This document shows, piece after piece, positions 1 to 8,018 of a stretch of DNA of 32,509 nucleotides. Position 1 is the first letter of the stretch. Each line of letters begins with the position of its first letter. This DNA comes from Rhodospirillales bacterium (GTDB lineage Bacteria > Pseudomonadota > Alphaproteobacteria > Acetobacterales > Acetobacteraceae), in the NCBI GenBank assembly GCA_025352665.1, contig JANXSM010000092.1:1-32509 (forward strand), given 5' to 3'. The translations under genes were made by a program, and so were the position numbers. The notes under the pieces are model-generated. The model was not told the origin of the DNA and made no database searches. It worked only from the letters and a program-made list of their open reading frames with translations.

Positions 1-318
1 TCGCGAGCTACTCGAAAAGGGTTCCGATACAACACCCCTGCGCGAGATGATCGGCTTTGCCGCCGAGCGTCTGTGTGGAGCGGCACCCGGTGAACACAGC
101 ACCGAGCGAACCAATCAACGCAGTGGCTATCGCGACCGGGAATGCGCAATTCGACCGTCCCGGCCCGAGTTTGCCAATCCCGGTCGCCATAGCCATTGCG
201 TTGATTGGTTCGCTCAGTGCTGCGTTCACCGGGTGCCGCTCCACACAGGCGCTCGGCGGCAAAGCCGATCATCTCGCGCAGGGATGTTGTATTGGGACCC
301 TTTTCGAGTAGCTCGCGA
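1..318. repeat. Large inverted duplication made from an IS256 transposase 5' end
   Basis: Positions 1-141 and 178-318 are near-identical reverse complements separated by a 36-bp unique centre (142-177). Both arms encode the same N-terminal transposase stretch, each reading inward. The right arm is continuous with the true gene start at 341, while the left arm runs off the window edge, so the repeat may be longer. The arms differ by scattered substitutions, so the duplication is not brand new. This is direct sequence observation; the IS256 assignment rests on recalled family sequence. Confidence 0.85.
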
Positions 319-341
319 AGGGCGAACTTGCCATCGGTCAT
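1..341 (-). pseudogene. IS256-family transposase, N-terminal remnant
   Basis: On the minus strand an ATG at 341 opens a frame that reads like the start of IS256-family (mutator-type) transposases: a start of MTDGKFALRELLEKG type, then REMIGFAAERL, then GERSTERTNQRNGY, then DWQTRAGTVELRIP. About eight residues usually found between AERL and the GAA(P/H)GERS segment are missing. After the RIP residues (about position 142) the sequence folds back into the inverted copy, so no DDE catalytic domain exists here. The full-length family protein is about 400 residues. It cannot be an active transposase. Confidence 0.7.
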
Positions 342-752
342 CGCGGGGGTGATCTTTGAGTTCAGGTTGTGTCTCGACAACCCAACCCTTGCTCAACACA
401 GCTGCGGTGACCACCGACGTGGTTAAGTCGCCCGCCTACGCCAGACTCGGGGCGGGCGTTTCGGCGGGCGACTTACCCACCGCTCCTACACCACGTCCGG
501 GACACGACCCTCCACGTTCTGCTTCTGTCTGCTTATGCGTGCCAGGAGGCCGTTTCGTTGGTTCTGGCCAGCATGTAAACTAAGCAAAATTACGATCCGT
601 ACGTGCGGCGAAGTAACGTCTGTATCGCCGTCGACTGGGTCATCACCACAATTAGGTTTGGTCTGTGCGATGGTGCCGATCAATTCTGACGAGGCTGGCA
701 CAAAGCGTTTCAACTGGCTCTCCAGCCGCCTCTGGAACATCCCGAGGAAATG
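342..752. other. Region without a supported gene, probably IS flank
   Basis: About 400 bp with only short overlapping frames. Near 478-511 the sequence resembles the non-coding ends recalled from IS256-type elements (CTACACCACGTCC followed by GGGACACGACC), but I could not define a terminal repeat. A minus-strand open frame at 486-740 (84 codons, ATG at 740) follows the sulfoquinovosidase gene but resembles no family I know. I see no regulatory element beyond the inverted repeat listed separately. Confidence 0.4.
424..475. repeat. 13-bp perfect inverted repeat with nested GC arms
   Basis: TAAGTCGCCCGCC at 424-436 is perfectly repeated in reverse complement at 463-475, with 26 bp between. Inside, GCCCGCC and GGCGGGC can also pair. 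It lies between the IS256 debris and the sulfoquinovosidase gene. It could be part of an IS end or a hairpin; there is no T-run to make it a convincing terminator. Confidence 0.6.
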
Positions 753-2774
753 TCACAGACAGCTTTCTGATAGAGGCACCCCTTCTGGGTCACAATTTTC
801 AAACACAGCTTCTGCCAACAACTTTGCATCGACCGAATTCGGCCTGATGAATACTGGTGGATACCCAACTGCGGCGTCGACCGTCGCGATCGAGCCTCCG
901 GGATGGATGGCACCGCTCCACAGATGTATCCAGTCGCAGCCCGCCGGCAGCCGAATCACGCGGGTCACCGCGCCAGGCTCGATCACCGGCGCCACCAAAA
1001 CGTCTGCGCCCAGAAGAAACGCGGTCTGCTCGTTTCGAACCCCAAGATCGTCGGGAAAGTGCAGAAATAGCGGTCGCTGCATCGGCAGGCCAGTCACCAC
1101 GGCCTCGTCCGCCAGTCGTTGGAACAACGGCAGCATGGTGCGATGGAGCTGCGAAAAACGAGCGAAGTGGGCGAGGACCAGCGGATTTTGGTCGAGCTGC
1201 AGGTTGTCGCGCGGGCGGTTGCCCTCGTGTGTGCGCATCACCGGAGTGAACGCGGCCATCTCTGTCCAGCGCATGAACAGTTCGGGCGTCCGGACCAGAC
1301 CGAACAGGCTGGTGTAGCCGCCGATGTCGCTGTGGTGATACGGGTTTCCGAGCAGGCCGGATGACAGCGCGCCGCAGATGACGGTGCCGATGCCGTCGTG
1401 GCGGGAAAAGTCGACGCATTGGTCGCCAGCCCATAGCAGCCGATTGTGCGGCTGGATGCCGGTGTAGCCGGCGCGCATGAAGAACACCGCGTCGGGCCGG
1501 TCGGCGATCGCGGCAGCGTTTACCTCGGCCCAGATCGTCGGCCATGCGTTGTGCAGCATGGTGGCGCAGCCGTTGGCGAGAATGGCGTCGATGGGCAGGT
1601 ATTCGCCGAAATCGGCCATCCAGCCGGACATTCCGAACTCCAGCATTCCGCGGCGCAGGACCGAGTGGGCGAACCAGGCGGCAGCCTCGGGTTTCGTGAA
1701 GTCGACGATCCCGGCTTCAAACTCACCGAAATCGACGTGGTAGGTGGCGCCCTCGGCGTTCCGTGCGAGGAAGCCGAGAGCCTCGGCCTGCGGGAAGAGT
1801 GAGCCGTCGGTACAGAGATACGGGTTTGCGTAGCCCATGAAGCGGATCCCGTCGTTGGCGAGGGCTTCGATGCGGCTGGGCAAATCAGGGTGGCGGGTGG
1901 CGCTCCAGCGCCAGTCCCAGAACAGGCGCAGGCCGAAGGAGGTCTGGCGGACGCCGGCCCAGTCCTCGCACCAAAGTGCTGTGACGGCGACGCCGGCGTC
2001 GCGGATGCACTGGAGACGGTCAAAGCTGGCCTCGCCGTCCTTCAGGCCGATGACGGCGCCGGCCATGATCCAGTCTGGCAGGCGCGGGGGGCGGCCGAAC
2101 CTTGTTGAGAGTTGGGAGACGAGGGCGATGAAGTCCGGGGCTGCGAAGAATTCCAGGCGCTGGGGGACGGCCCATGTCTCGATCAGATGCGTATCGGGGT
2201 CGGTGAAGTCGAACACGCTGTAGGCAGTGGTTTCGAGGTGCACGGCGATACGGCGTGACGACAGGAAGGTGGGTTGGGGGTAGTTGGTGGTGTAGTAGTC
2301 GCCACCGGCGCGGCCTTCGAGGTCGGCCTGGCGGGTGATGTCGGTGGTCTTGTCGCGGCCAACGCCCGGCTCGCTGGTCCAGAGCGGGAAGCGGCGGTGC
2401 CGCAGATTAAGATAGGACATCTGTTCGCCGCAGCCCCAGACCTGCTCGTCCGGTTCGGCGTGCAGGCGGAACCAGAAGCGGTTGAGACCTTCTGCGCTTT
2501 GGCTGACGACCAGCGCGTTGTCCTGTATCTCCAGTGTCAGCGCGCGTGGCGACCACGAGGTTTCTCGAAAGTGGATACAGGCCCCGTCGAGCTCCACTGT
2601 CGAGAGTGGGACGCGTTCGTGGAGGTCGTCGGCGACGTCAAAGTTGCCGCGATGCATTTCTATGCGTGCGGTACCACGGCCTGCGGTGGCAAAGGGTGCT
2701 TCGGCTGAGTGGCGGGCCAGCAGACGCTCGCCCAGCCAGAGCTCAAAGCCGTCTTCGGTGCGGGTCAGTTGCAT
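753..2774 (-). CDS. yihQ: Sulfoquinovosidase (glycoside hydrolase family 31)
   Basis: This enzyme hydrolyses sulfoquinovosyl glycerol or other alpha-sulfoquinovosides to free sulfoquinovose (SQ). The 673-residue product (E. coli YihQ has about 678) aligns along its length with YihQ. The GH31 nucleophile is D388 in GWMADFGEYLP and the acid/base is D451 in LWAGDQ. The sulfonate-binding set is K245, E270, R283, W286 and Y487, the KERWY variant described for the Agrobacterium enzyme, in place of QQRWY in E. coli. That set separates SQases from ordinary alpha-glucosidases. There is no signal peptide, so it acts in the cytoplasm on imported glycoside. It is last in its operon, 4 bp after the SDR gene. 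Family and specificity are well supported by residues; activity is inferred. Confidence 0.93.
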   Translation of the reverse strand: MQLTRTEDGFELWLGERLLARHSAEAPFATAGRGTARIEMHRGNFDVADDLHERVPLSTVELDGACIHFRETSWSPRALTLEIQDNALVVSQSAEGLNRFWFRLHAEPDEQVWGCGEQMSYLNLRHRRFPLWTSEPGVGRDKTTDITRQADLEGRAGGDYYTTNYPQPTFLSSRRIAVHLETTAYSVFDFTDPDTHLIETWAVPQRLEFFAAPDFIALVSQLSTRFGRPPRLPDWIMAGAVIGLKDGEASFDRLQCIRDAGVAVTALWCEDWAGVRQTSFGLRLFWDWRWSATRHPDLPSRIEALANDGIRFMGYANPYLCTDGSLFPQAEALGFLARNAEGATYHVDFGEFEAGIVDFTKPEAAAWFAHSVLRRGMLEFGMSGWMADFGEYLPIDAILANGCATMLHNAWPTIWAEVNAAAIADRPDAVFFMRAGYTGIQPHNRLLWAGDQCVDFSRHDGIGTVICGALSSGLLGNPYHHSDIGGYTSLFGLVRTPELFMRWTEMAAFTPVMRTHEGNRPRDNLQLDQNPLVLAHFARFSQLHRTMLPLFQRLADEAVVTGLPMQRPLFLHFPDDLGVRNEQTAFLLGADVLVAPVIEPGAVTRVIRLPAGCDWIHLWSGAIHPGGSIATVDAAVGYPPVFIRPNSVDAKLLAEAVFENCDPEGVPLSESCL

Positions 2775-2778
2775 GGCG

Positions 2779-3558
2779 TCAGTTCTGCGTCAGGCCGGCA
2801 TCGACCATAAAGTTGGCGCCGGTGCAGCCGGACGCTTCGTCGGAGGCGAGGAACAGCGCCATGCGGGCGACGTGCGAGGCGTCGAGACGGAATTTGAGAG
2901 CTTGATCGTCAATGAAGCGCTGGTTGGCGGCGGCGGAATGCCACAGGCGGTCCTGGCGCTCGGTGCGGATGGCGCCCGGGACAATGCAGTTGACGCGGAT
3001 GTTGGCCGGACCGAGCTCGCGCGCCATCGTGCGGGTCAGCCCGTGGATGGCGGCTTTGGCGGTGGTGTAGCCCACCATGCCGGGGCGGCCGCGCATCCAG
3101 GATACCGATCCCATCATGACGATGCTGCCACGGCCGCGCAGGGCCATGCCGCGGGCGACCTCCTGGCTGGCGAAGAACTGGTGGTCGAGGTTGACACTTA
3201 GCATGTGGCGCCATTGCTGGGGCTCGATCTCGGCCATCGGCTGACGCTGGTCACGGGCGGCGTTGTTGACCAGGACCTCGATCGGATGCTTGTCCTCGAT
3301 CCTGGTCAGGGCGGTTCGGAGAGCTGCGATGTCGGTCACGTCGCAGGTGATGAAACGGCTGTCGGGCACTTCAGCCATCAGGGCGGCGCCGGCGTCGTGG
3401 TCGATGTCGAGGAAGGCGACGCGAGCGTCCTGGCGGGCGAACGCGCGGACCATTTCAGCGCCGATGCCGGAGGCGCCGCCGGTGATGACGACGCAACGGC
3501 CGGCAAGCGAGGCGTAGCGGACGCTGTCATAGGTCCCCGTCGTGCTCGCATCGGTCAT
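2779..3558 (-). CDS. SDR-family dehydrogenase, probable sulfoquinovose 1-dehydrogenase
   Basis: A 259-residue classical short-chain dehydrogenase/reductase. It has the Rossmann motif TGGASGIG (26-33), NNA (98-100), N123, a catalytic serine near 151-153, and Y164/K168 in YTTAK. Asp51 at the end of the second strand (FLDID) favours NAD(H) over NADP(H). I chose the ATG at 3558 because it makes an ATGA overlap with the upstream frame; a longer frame to 3717 reads through the mutarotase remnant in a non-homologous frame. In sulfo-Entner-Doudoroff pathways an SDR oxidises SQ to sulfogluconolactone, and its place between SQ transport genes and a sulfoquinovosidase supports that role. No lactonase, dehydratase or aldolase gene is present in the window. 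The SDR fold is certain; the substrate is inferred from context. Confidence 0.8.
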   Translation of the reverse strand: MTDASTTGTYDSVRYASLAGRCVVITGGASGIGAEMVRAFARQDARVAFLDIDHDAGAALMAEVPDSRFITCDVTDIAALRTALTRIEDKHPIEVLVNNAARDQRQPMAEIEPQQWRHMLSVNLDHQFFASQEVARGMALRGRGSIVMMGSVSWMRGRPGMVGYTTAKAAIHGLTRTMARELGPANIRVNCIVPGAIRTERQDRLWHSAAANQRFIDDQALKFRLDASHVARMALFLASDEASGCTGANFMVDAGLTQN

Positions 3559-4084
3559 GTGATCGGCTCCACGACAAGGCTGATCCGGCCTTCGAGGGTT
3601 TCGCCCGGCGCGAAGATGCGGCGCTCCGGCCAAGTCAGTCGGTCGGCGCCGCACGAGCCGGAAAGGCCGTTGTCGATGTTCGGACGGCCGAGCTCTCGTT
3701 CGGTGATGCAGTCCCATGCCGGCGGAATGGCGATTTCGTCGACCGGAATCTGTTCGGCCCCGTTGCGCCAGACCGATTTCGCCGCAAGCTGAAGCACCGT
3801 TTCTTCGTCGCGCGGAAAGAACGGGCGCAGGCCGATTGCGGCGGTGGCGAGTGCCAAGTGGCAGTTGGTCATGCGTCTTGTGATGGTGAGGGCGCTCGGC
3901 TGGAGGTCAAAATACTGTTCGGTGCGGAAGGGGAAGGGCCAGAGTTCGCCTCCCGGACAGTCGAGCGTCATCGCGTTGCGGTCCATAGTCCGGGATGCGA
4001 CGGCGCCGCCGTGGTCCAGGATGCGATGGCGCCGCCGGTCTCGGGGACCAGCAGCAGCTCGGCGTCGCCGGAGATCAGCCTCAT
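3555..4084 (-). pseudogene. Decayed aldose 1-epimerase (SQ mutarotase)
   Basis: The ATG at 4084 starts a typical mutarotase N-terminus (GDAELLLVPETGGAIASWT) but stops after 38 codons at 3968. A different frame, 3986-3555, carries the rest: PGGELWPFPFRTEQ, a GLRPFFPR segment like the family's GxHPFFPR, IPPAWD, a DNGLSG stretch, WPERR and FAPGETLEG. About 530 bp remain of a gene normally near 870-900 bp. The middle of the N-terminal half is missing, as is the C-terminal segment that usually holds the FxCxEP region. A frameshift of two bases separates the pieces. Both ends still overlap neighbours by ATGA, so the reading frame broke inside an intact operon. An SQ mutarotase would be expected here. 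Confidence 0.75.
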
Positions 4085-4899
4085 CCTTTTACCCCACCGG
4101 CGGTCAGTCCGGATAAAACTCTTTGTTGGAACAAGATGATCAACACGGCCACCGGGACGATGCCGACAACGAGTGCTGCCGAGATGATCGGCCAGGGGAA
4201 GCTGAACTCGCCTTGGTAGAGCGTGATCCCGACAGGCAGGGTGCGCAAGGCTGGGACGGAATTGAACGAAAGGGCTAGCAGGAACTCGTCCCATGAATTG
4301 ACGAAGGCGAGGATACCGGCAGTGAACATACCCGGGGCCGCGAGCGGCACCAAGATCTTCCACAATGCGCCGAGCCTCGTGCAGCCGTCGACCATCGCGG
4401 CATTTTCGAGGTCTGCCGGGATGCTCTCGAAGAAACTCACCAGCACCAAGGTGCACACAGGGAGGCTGAGCACAGTGTAGGGCAGGATGAGGGCGGCGTA
4501 GGAGTTGAGGATGCCGATCGCGCGCATGGTCTCGAACAACGGCACCAGAAGTGTGACCAAGGGGAAGGTCGAGGTGGCGATGATGATCGACAGGGCGGTG
4601 TTGCGAAAGCCGATCTGCAGACGCGCGATAGCATAGGCGGCAAGGGTCGCGATGAAGATGGTCAACGCGGTGGACGTCAGTGCCACCAGGACGCTGTTGA
4701 AGACGAAGCGGGCCAACGGCTGGTCGTGGAAGGCGTGGACGTAGTTGTCGATCGTGGGCGCAGATGGAAACCAGGTAATCGGCGTCTGCATCAATTCGCG
4801 CTCGGTCTTCAGCGAGGTGAACAGGATCCAGATGGCCGGGAACAGGCCGTTGACGATGACCGCAAAGGCGGCCAGGCGGCGCAGGATCAGCGGGCTCAT
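4081..4899 (-). CDS. ABC transporter permease, MalG/YcjP type (SQ importer)
   Basis: A 272-residue inner-membrane protein with about six hydrophobic segments. Its EAA loop near the C-terminal half reads ENAAMVDGCTRLGALWKILV and contacts the ATPase in carbohydrate importers of the CUT1 class. The N-terminus (LAAFAVIVNGLFPAIWILFT) is a typical first helix, followed by the periplasmic segment TERELMQTPITWFPSAPTI, a family hallmark. It overlaps the upstream permease by 4 bp (ATG at 4899) and the mutarotase remnant by ATGA. With its partner it would form the membrane channel for SQ or sulfoquinovosyl glycerol. No ATPase gene is in the window, so a shared CUT1 ATPase elsewhere would be needed. Confidence 0.88.
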   Translation of the reverse strand: MSPLILRRLAAFAVIVNGLFPAIWILFTSLKTERELMQTPITWFPSAPTIDNYVHAFHDQPLARFVFNSVLVALTSTALTIFIATLAAYAIARLQIGFRNTALSIIIATSTFPLVTLLVPLFETMRAIGILNSYAALILPYTVLSLPVCTLVLVSFFESIPADLENAAMVDGCTRLGALWKILVPLAAPGMFTAGILAFVNSWDEFLLALSFNSVPALRTLPVGITLYQGEFSFPWPIISAALVVGIVPVAVLIILFQQRVLSGLTAGGVKG

Positions 4900-5783
4900 G
4901 TGTTGGTGCGGATCTGTTTGAGGTAGACGACGCTCACCGCCATGCTGATAACGAACATCGCGACCGCAAGCGTGGAGCCGTAGCCGAGGTCAAGAAAGTC
5001 CACCGTGGTCTGGTGGATGTACATCGCCAGCGTCGTGGTGGCGTTGCCGGGGCCGCCTCGGGTCATCGTTGCGGGTATGTCGAAGGTTTGCAGCGCCGTG
5101 ATGGTGCGAAAGATCATCGCAACCACGATCGACGGGCGGAGAAGTGGGAGAGTGACGCTCCAGAACTGGCGAAGGCGTCCGGCGCCGTCCATCTCCGCAG
5201 CCTCGTACATCTCGGCGGGGATGGTCTGCAGGCCGGCCAGCAGGATCAGCGCGACGAAGGACGAGGCTTTCCAGATGATGGTGAGGCAGACTGCCATCAT
5301 TGAGAGGGTGCCGGAGTTGAACCAGATGATCTTGTGGTCGCGGACATGGCGCAGGACGTCGTTGACCACACCGTATTCCGACTGGAAGAACCACGCGGCG
5401 ATGGTGCCGACAAAGGCCAAAGGAAGCGCCCAGGGGATCAGCAAAGCGAGGCGGACTGGCCAGCGGATGCGGAACGGCATGTTCGCGACCAACGCTAGGG
5501 CGAGGCCCGCGAGCATGCTGCCGGGGACGGTCACCACGACAATCAGCAGCGTGTTCCAAAGTGCGGTCCAGAACACCGGGTCGTCGAGCATCATGGCAAA
5601 ATTGTCGAGGCCGACAAACTTCGCCGGAAGACCAGAGGTAAGGCTGAGCTCGTAGACGCTGGTGACCAGGAGGCGGCCGACGGGATAGACAACGATCAGG
5701 CCGAGCAGCAGGAAGGCTGGCGCCAACAGCCACTTTGCCAGTGTTGCCTCGGTGGGGTCCCGCCAGCTTCGAGTGACCGGCAC
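4896..5783 (-). CDS. ABC transporter permease, MalF/UgpA type (SQ importer)
   Basis: A 295-residue membrane protein with a MalF/UgpA-type N-terminus (WLLAPAFLLLGLIVVYPVG) and an EAA motif YEAAEMDGAGRLRQFW near residue 195-215. It starts with GTG at 5783, which shares one base with the TAG stop of the binding-protein gene (TAGTG), indicating translational coupling. It ends in an ATGA overlap with the second permease. The pair matches the SmoG/SmoH-type permeases of SQ importers by context. Membership of the CUT1 sugar importer family is clear; the exact ligand is inferred from the linked sulfoquinovosidase. Confidence 0.88.
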   Translation of the reverse strand: MPVTRSWRDPTEATLAKWLLAPAFLLLGLIVVYPVGRLLVTSVYELSLTSGLPAKFVGLDNFAMMLDDPVFWTALWNTLLIVVVTVPGSMLAGLALALVANMPFRIRWPVRLALLIPWALPLAFVGTIAAWFFQSEYGVVNDVLRHVRDHKIIWFNSGTLSMMAVCLTIIWKASSFVALILLAGLQTIPAEMYEAAEMDGAGRLRQFWSVTLPLLRPSIVVAMIFRTITALQTFDIPATMTRGGPGNATTTLAMYIHQTTVDFLDLGYGSTLAVAMFVISMAVSVVYLKQIRTNT

Positions 5784-7021
5784 TATTTCAGCACGCGCCG
5801 AAGTCTTGCCTCCATTTGCGTCGCGGCGTCACCTGCGGTGATCGAGCCCGCCAGCACCGCGTTGGTCTGGGTGCGGATGATGTCGCTGACCTCGTTGTAG
5901 CGGGCGGTGACCGGGCGGGACTTGGCGGCGGTGACCACCGGGAGCGCATAGGCATACCACGGCACCGCCTTGAGGACGTCGGGGTCCTGGTAGAGGCTTG
6001 GGAAGACCGGCATCAGGGAGCCTTCGATCGCCAGCTGCTTTGATGTCTCCGTGCTGGACATGAAGCGTACCAGCTTGATCGCGTCCTCCTTGTGGGCGGA
6101 GTAGGCGGAGACGCCCCATTGCCAGCCGCCGATGCAGCTGACTGGCTGACCGCCGTCGGTGGAGGGAAGGACGGCCACGCCGACCTTGTCCTTAACCGCG
6201 CTGTCGGCGCCCTGGAACAGCTGCCAGCCGTAGGACCAAAGCACGCTGAACGCCGCCTTGCCGGCCTGGAAGTCCTTGCGGGTTGTTTCGGTCGCGATTT
6301 CCGCGACGTTACGCGGGGCGACCCCGGATTTTACGAGACCGGTCCACATCGCGAAGGAGTTCAGCGCGGCGTCCCGGTCCCAGGTCAGCTTGCCGTCGCT
6401 GACCAGGTTCTTGCCGGCGCTCCAATAGGGCAGCAAAAAGGTGCAGACAGTTCCTTCGATTGCGGCGGCCTGGAACGAGACGCCCTGCAGGTCGGGGTTA
6501 TTTTCGCCTTGCTGTATTATCCTGGCGGTTGCGGCGAGCTCGGTCCAGGTCTTGGGAACTTCCCGATTATACTTTGCCAGCAGGTCCTTGCGGTAATACA
6601 GGAACATGGTGTCGGCGAAAGCAGGGAGGGCGACGAGCTTACCGTCCACGGTGTCGGCGTCGGCGTATGCCGGCAGGTAGGACTTCAACAGGGTGGCGAC
6701 ATCGCCCACCTGATCGTTCAGCGGGACAGTCCATTGTGCGGCGGCGAACTGGGCGGGGCGGACGATGTCGAGCAGGAAGATATCGAGGGTCGGGTCCTTG
6801 GCGGACATCACGGTGTTGAGGTAGGCGGCCTGCAGCTCGGAAGTGGTGCCGCCGCTTTGGATGGCGATTTTGATGCCGGGATTGGCCAGTTCGAACTTGT
6901 CGAAGGCGTGACGCATCACGTCGGGGCGTTGCTGGCTGGAGATAAAGACGGTGAGCCTGGTTTCGGCGCTGGCGGCGGTTGCCCATAGAAGGGCGGCGGC
7001 GATGCCGATTTTTGCGATCAT
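5783..7021 (-). CDS. Extracellular solute-binding protein, family 1 (SQ-binding, SmoF-like)
   Basis: A 412-residue binding protein with a cleavable signal peptide (about residues 1-19, ending in AASA before ETRLTVF). The mature N-terminus is typical of family 1 sugar-binding proteins: DVMRHAFDKFELANPGIKI is the usual FEKxxPGI region, and TLDIFLLDIVRPAQFA is the usual DV(F)xxD region. It is the first gene of the minus-strand operon and would deliver SQ or its glycerol glycoside to the two permeases. GGGAG lies upstream of the ATG at 7021. A weak promoter may exist (TTGACG at 7097-7092, then GATGCT at 7074-7069, 17 bp apart), overlapped by an inverted repeat. The ligand is inferred from the operon. 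Confidence 0.88.
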   Translation of the reverse strand: MIAKIGIAAALLWATAASAETRLTVFISSQQRPDVMRHAFDKFELANPGIKIAIQSGGTTSELQAAYLNTVMSAKDPTLDIFLLDIVRPAQFAAAQWTVPLNDQVGDVATLLKSYLPAYADADTVDGKLVALPAFADTMFLYYRKDLLAKYNREVPKTWTELAATARIIQQGENNPDLQGVSFQAAAIEGTVCTFLLPYWSAGKNLVSDGKLTWDRDAALNSFAMWTGLVKSGVAPRNVAEIATETTRKDFQAGKAAFSVLWSYGWQLFQGADSAVKDKVGVAVLPSTDGGQPVSCIGGWQWGVSAYSAHKEDAIKLVRFMSSTETSKQLAIEGSLMPVFPSLYQDPDVLKAVPWYAYALPVVTAAKSRPVTARYNEVSDIIRTQTNAVLAGSITAGDAATQMEARLRRVLK

Positions 7022-7090
7022 GGAGGTTGCTCCCGCGTGATGGTCGGCTCTCTGGCCCTTCGGATAGCAGCATCGTGGCTCGAAGCCGTT

Positions 7091-7122
7091 GCGTCAATCG
7101 GGCGATGGCGCGGGATTGATGC
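7091..7122. promoter_or_regulatory. Inverted repeat, possible operator of the SQ operon
   Basis: GCGTCAATC at 7091-7099 and GATTGATGC at 7114-7122 form 9-bp arms with one mismatch and a 14-bp spacer. They lie about 70-100 bp upstream of the binding-protein start and overlap a possible -35 box (TTGACG on the minus strand, 7092-7097). The place and symmetry suit a dimeric repressor site, but no regulator gene is present nearby and the spacer is long. Confidence 0.35.
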
Positions 7123-7135
7123 AGGGGGCGCCATA

Positions 7136-7264
7136 AAGTGTTTGCTGTCGGTTTGCGCTTTTCTCGCGCTGGGCGCGTTTTCGGCGAGGGCCCAGGGGAG
7201 TGACGTCGGGCGTGATACGCTGGTTGTCGGCATGTCGCGGTTTCCGCCGGACATGCATCCCTAT
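7136..7264 (+). pseudogene. N-terminal fragment of a peptide-type ABC binding protein
   Basis: About 43 codons encode a signal peptide (LLSVCAFLALGAFSARAQG) followed by RDTLVVGMSRFPPDMHPY, which resembles the mature start of family 5 (DppA-like) binding proteins. Homology then stops abruptly at HPY and continues as Tn3-type transposase in the same frame. No clear start codon survives at the head of the signal peptide. It runs opposite to the SQ operon. It is a truncated remnant, not a functional gene. Confidence 0.55.
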
Positions 7265-7265
7265 G

Positions 7266-7990
7266 CCGAAGCGGAAGCACTGGCGCGACCAGAGGCGTTC
7301 GACGCATATCAAAACCTTGGCAAGCATTGCACCGGCATCCGGCGTTGGTCGTCCGACTTCCTCGTGGCGTTCAAGTTCGAAAGCGTACTCGTCACAGCCT
7401 CGCTGATGCGCGCGATCGAGATGCTGCGCGAGGCGGATCGTTCGGCAACATCGACCCTGCCGGAACCTGCGCCGACCGGGTTTGTCCGGCGGCTATGAGC
7501 GCCCCACGTTCTGCCTTGTGGAAAACTCGACCGACGGCACGACGAACTATGCGCTCGATCTGAGTTGCGTGACCGGCTGCGCACCGGCGACGTCTGGGTG
7601 ACCGGCCGTCGGCAATACCGCTCTTGCGACGAACGGCTAATCTCCGGGGAGACCCTGCGGGAGCTACAGCAGGCCGGCACCTTGCCAATCGCCGTCGAAG
7701 CAGATTTCGAACAGTTCATGGTCGCCCGCCAGAACCTGCTGGATGAACGGCTGACCGCGGTCGATACCCGCGCCAAAGACGGCAAGCTACCGGATGTGAC
7801 AATCAACAAGGGTGTGCTGAAGATCGCGGCGATCGAGAAATCGCCCCCGCCCGAGGCCGAAGCCCTCGCCGCCCACCTCTATGCCATGCGGCACTGCTTC
7901 ATCGTCGGACGGTCAATTCTTCCAGACCGCGGGCTTCGGCCGGAATGCCGGCCACCTCAATGCACATTACAGCCGGAAGCCAGGGTTTGA
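7266..7990 (+). pseudogene. Tn3-family transposase remnant
   Basis: Three frames in turn read like one Tn3-family TnpA. The first (to 7495) has EAEALARPEAFDAY, IRRWSSDFLVAFKFESV, MRAIEMLREA and PTGFVRR. The second (about 7497-7885) has APHVLPCGKLDRR, RTGDVWVTGRRQYRS, DERLISGETLRELQQAGTLP, DFEQF and INKGVLKIAAIEKS. The third has SSDGQFFQTAGFGRN and AHYSRKPGF, matching a conserved stretch near the catalytic core. A frameshift near 7490 and a large internal deletion near 7885 remove much of the protein, normally close to 1000 residues. The remnant ends where the IS3 element begins. No Tn3 terminal repeat or resolvase was found. Confidence 0.8.
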
Positions 7991-8018
7991 GCTGCAGCCG
8001 GTTTGGTGGACACTATCC

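Noticed and set aside
486-740. An 84-codon minus frame downstream of the sulfoquinovosidase
   Set aside because: No recognisable family or ribosome site, and it lies in an IS flank.
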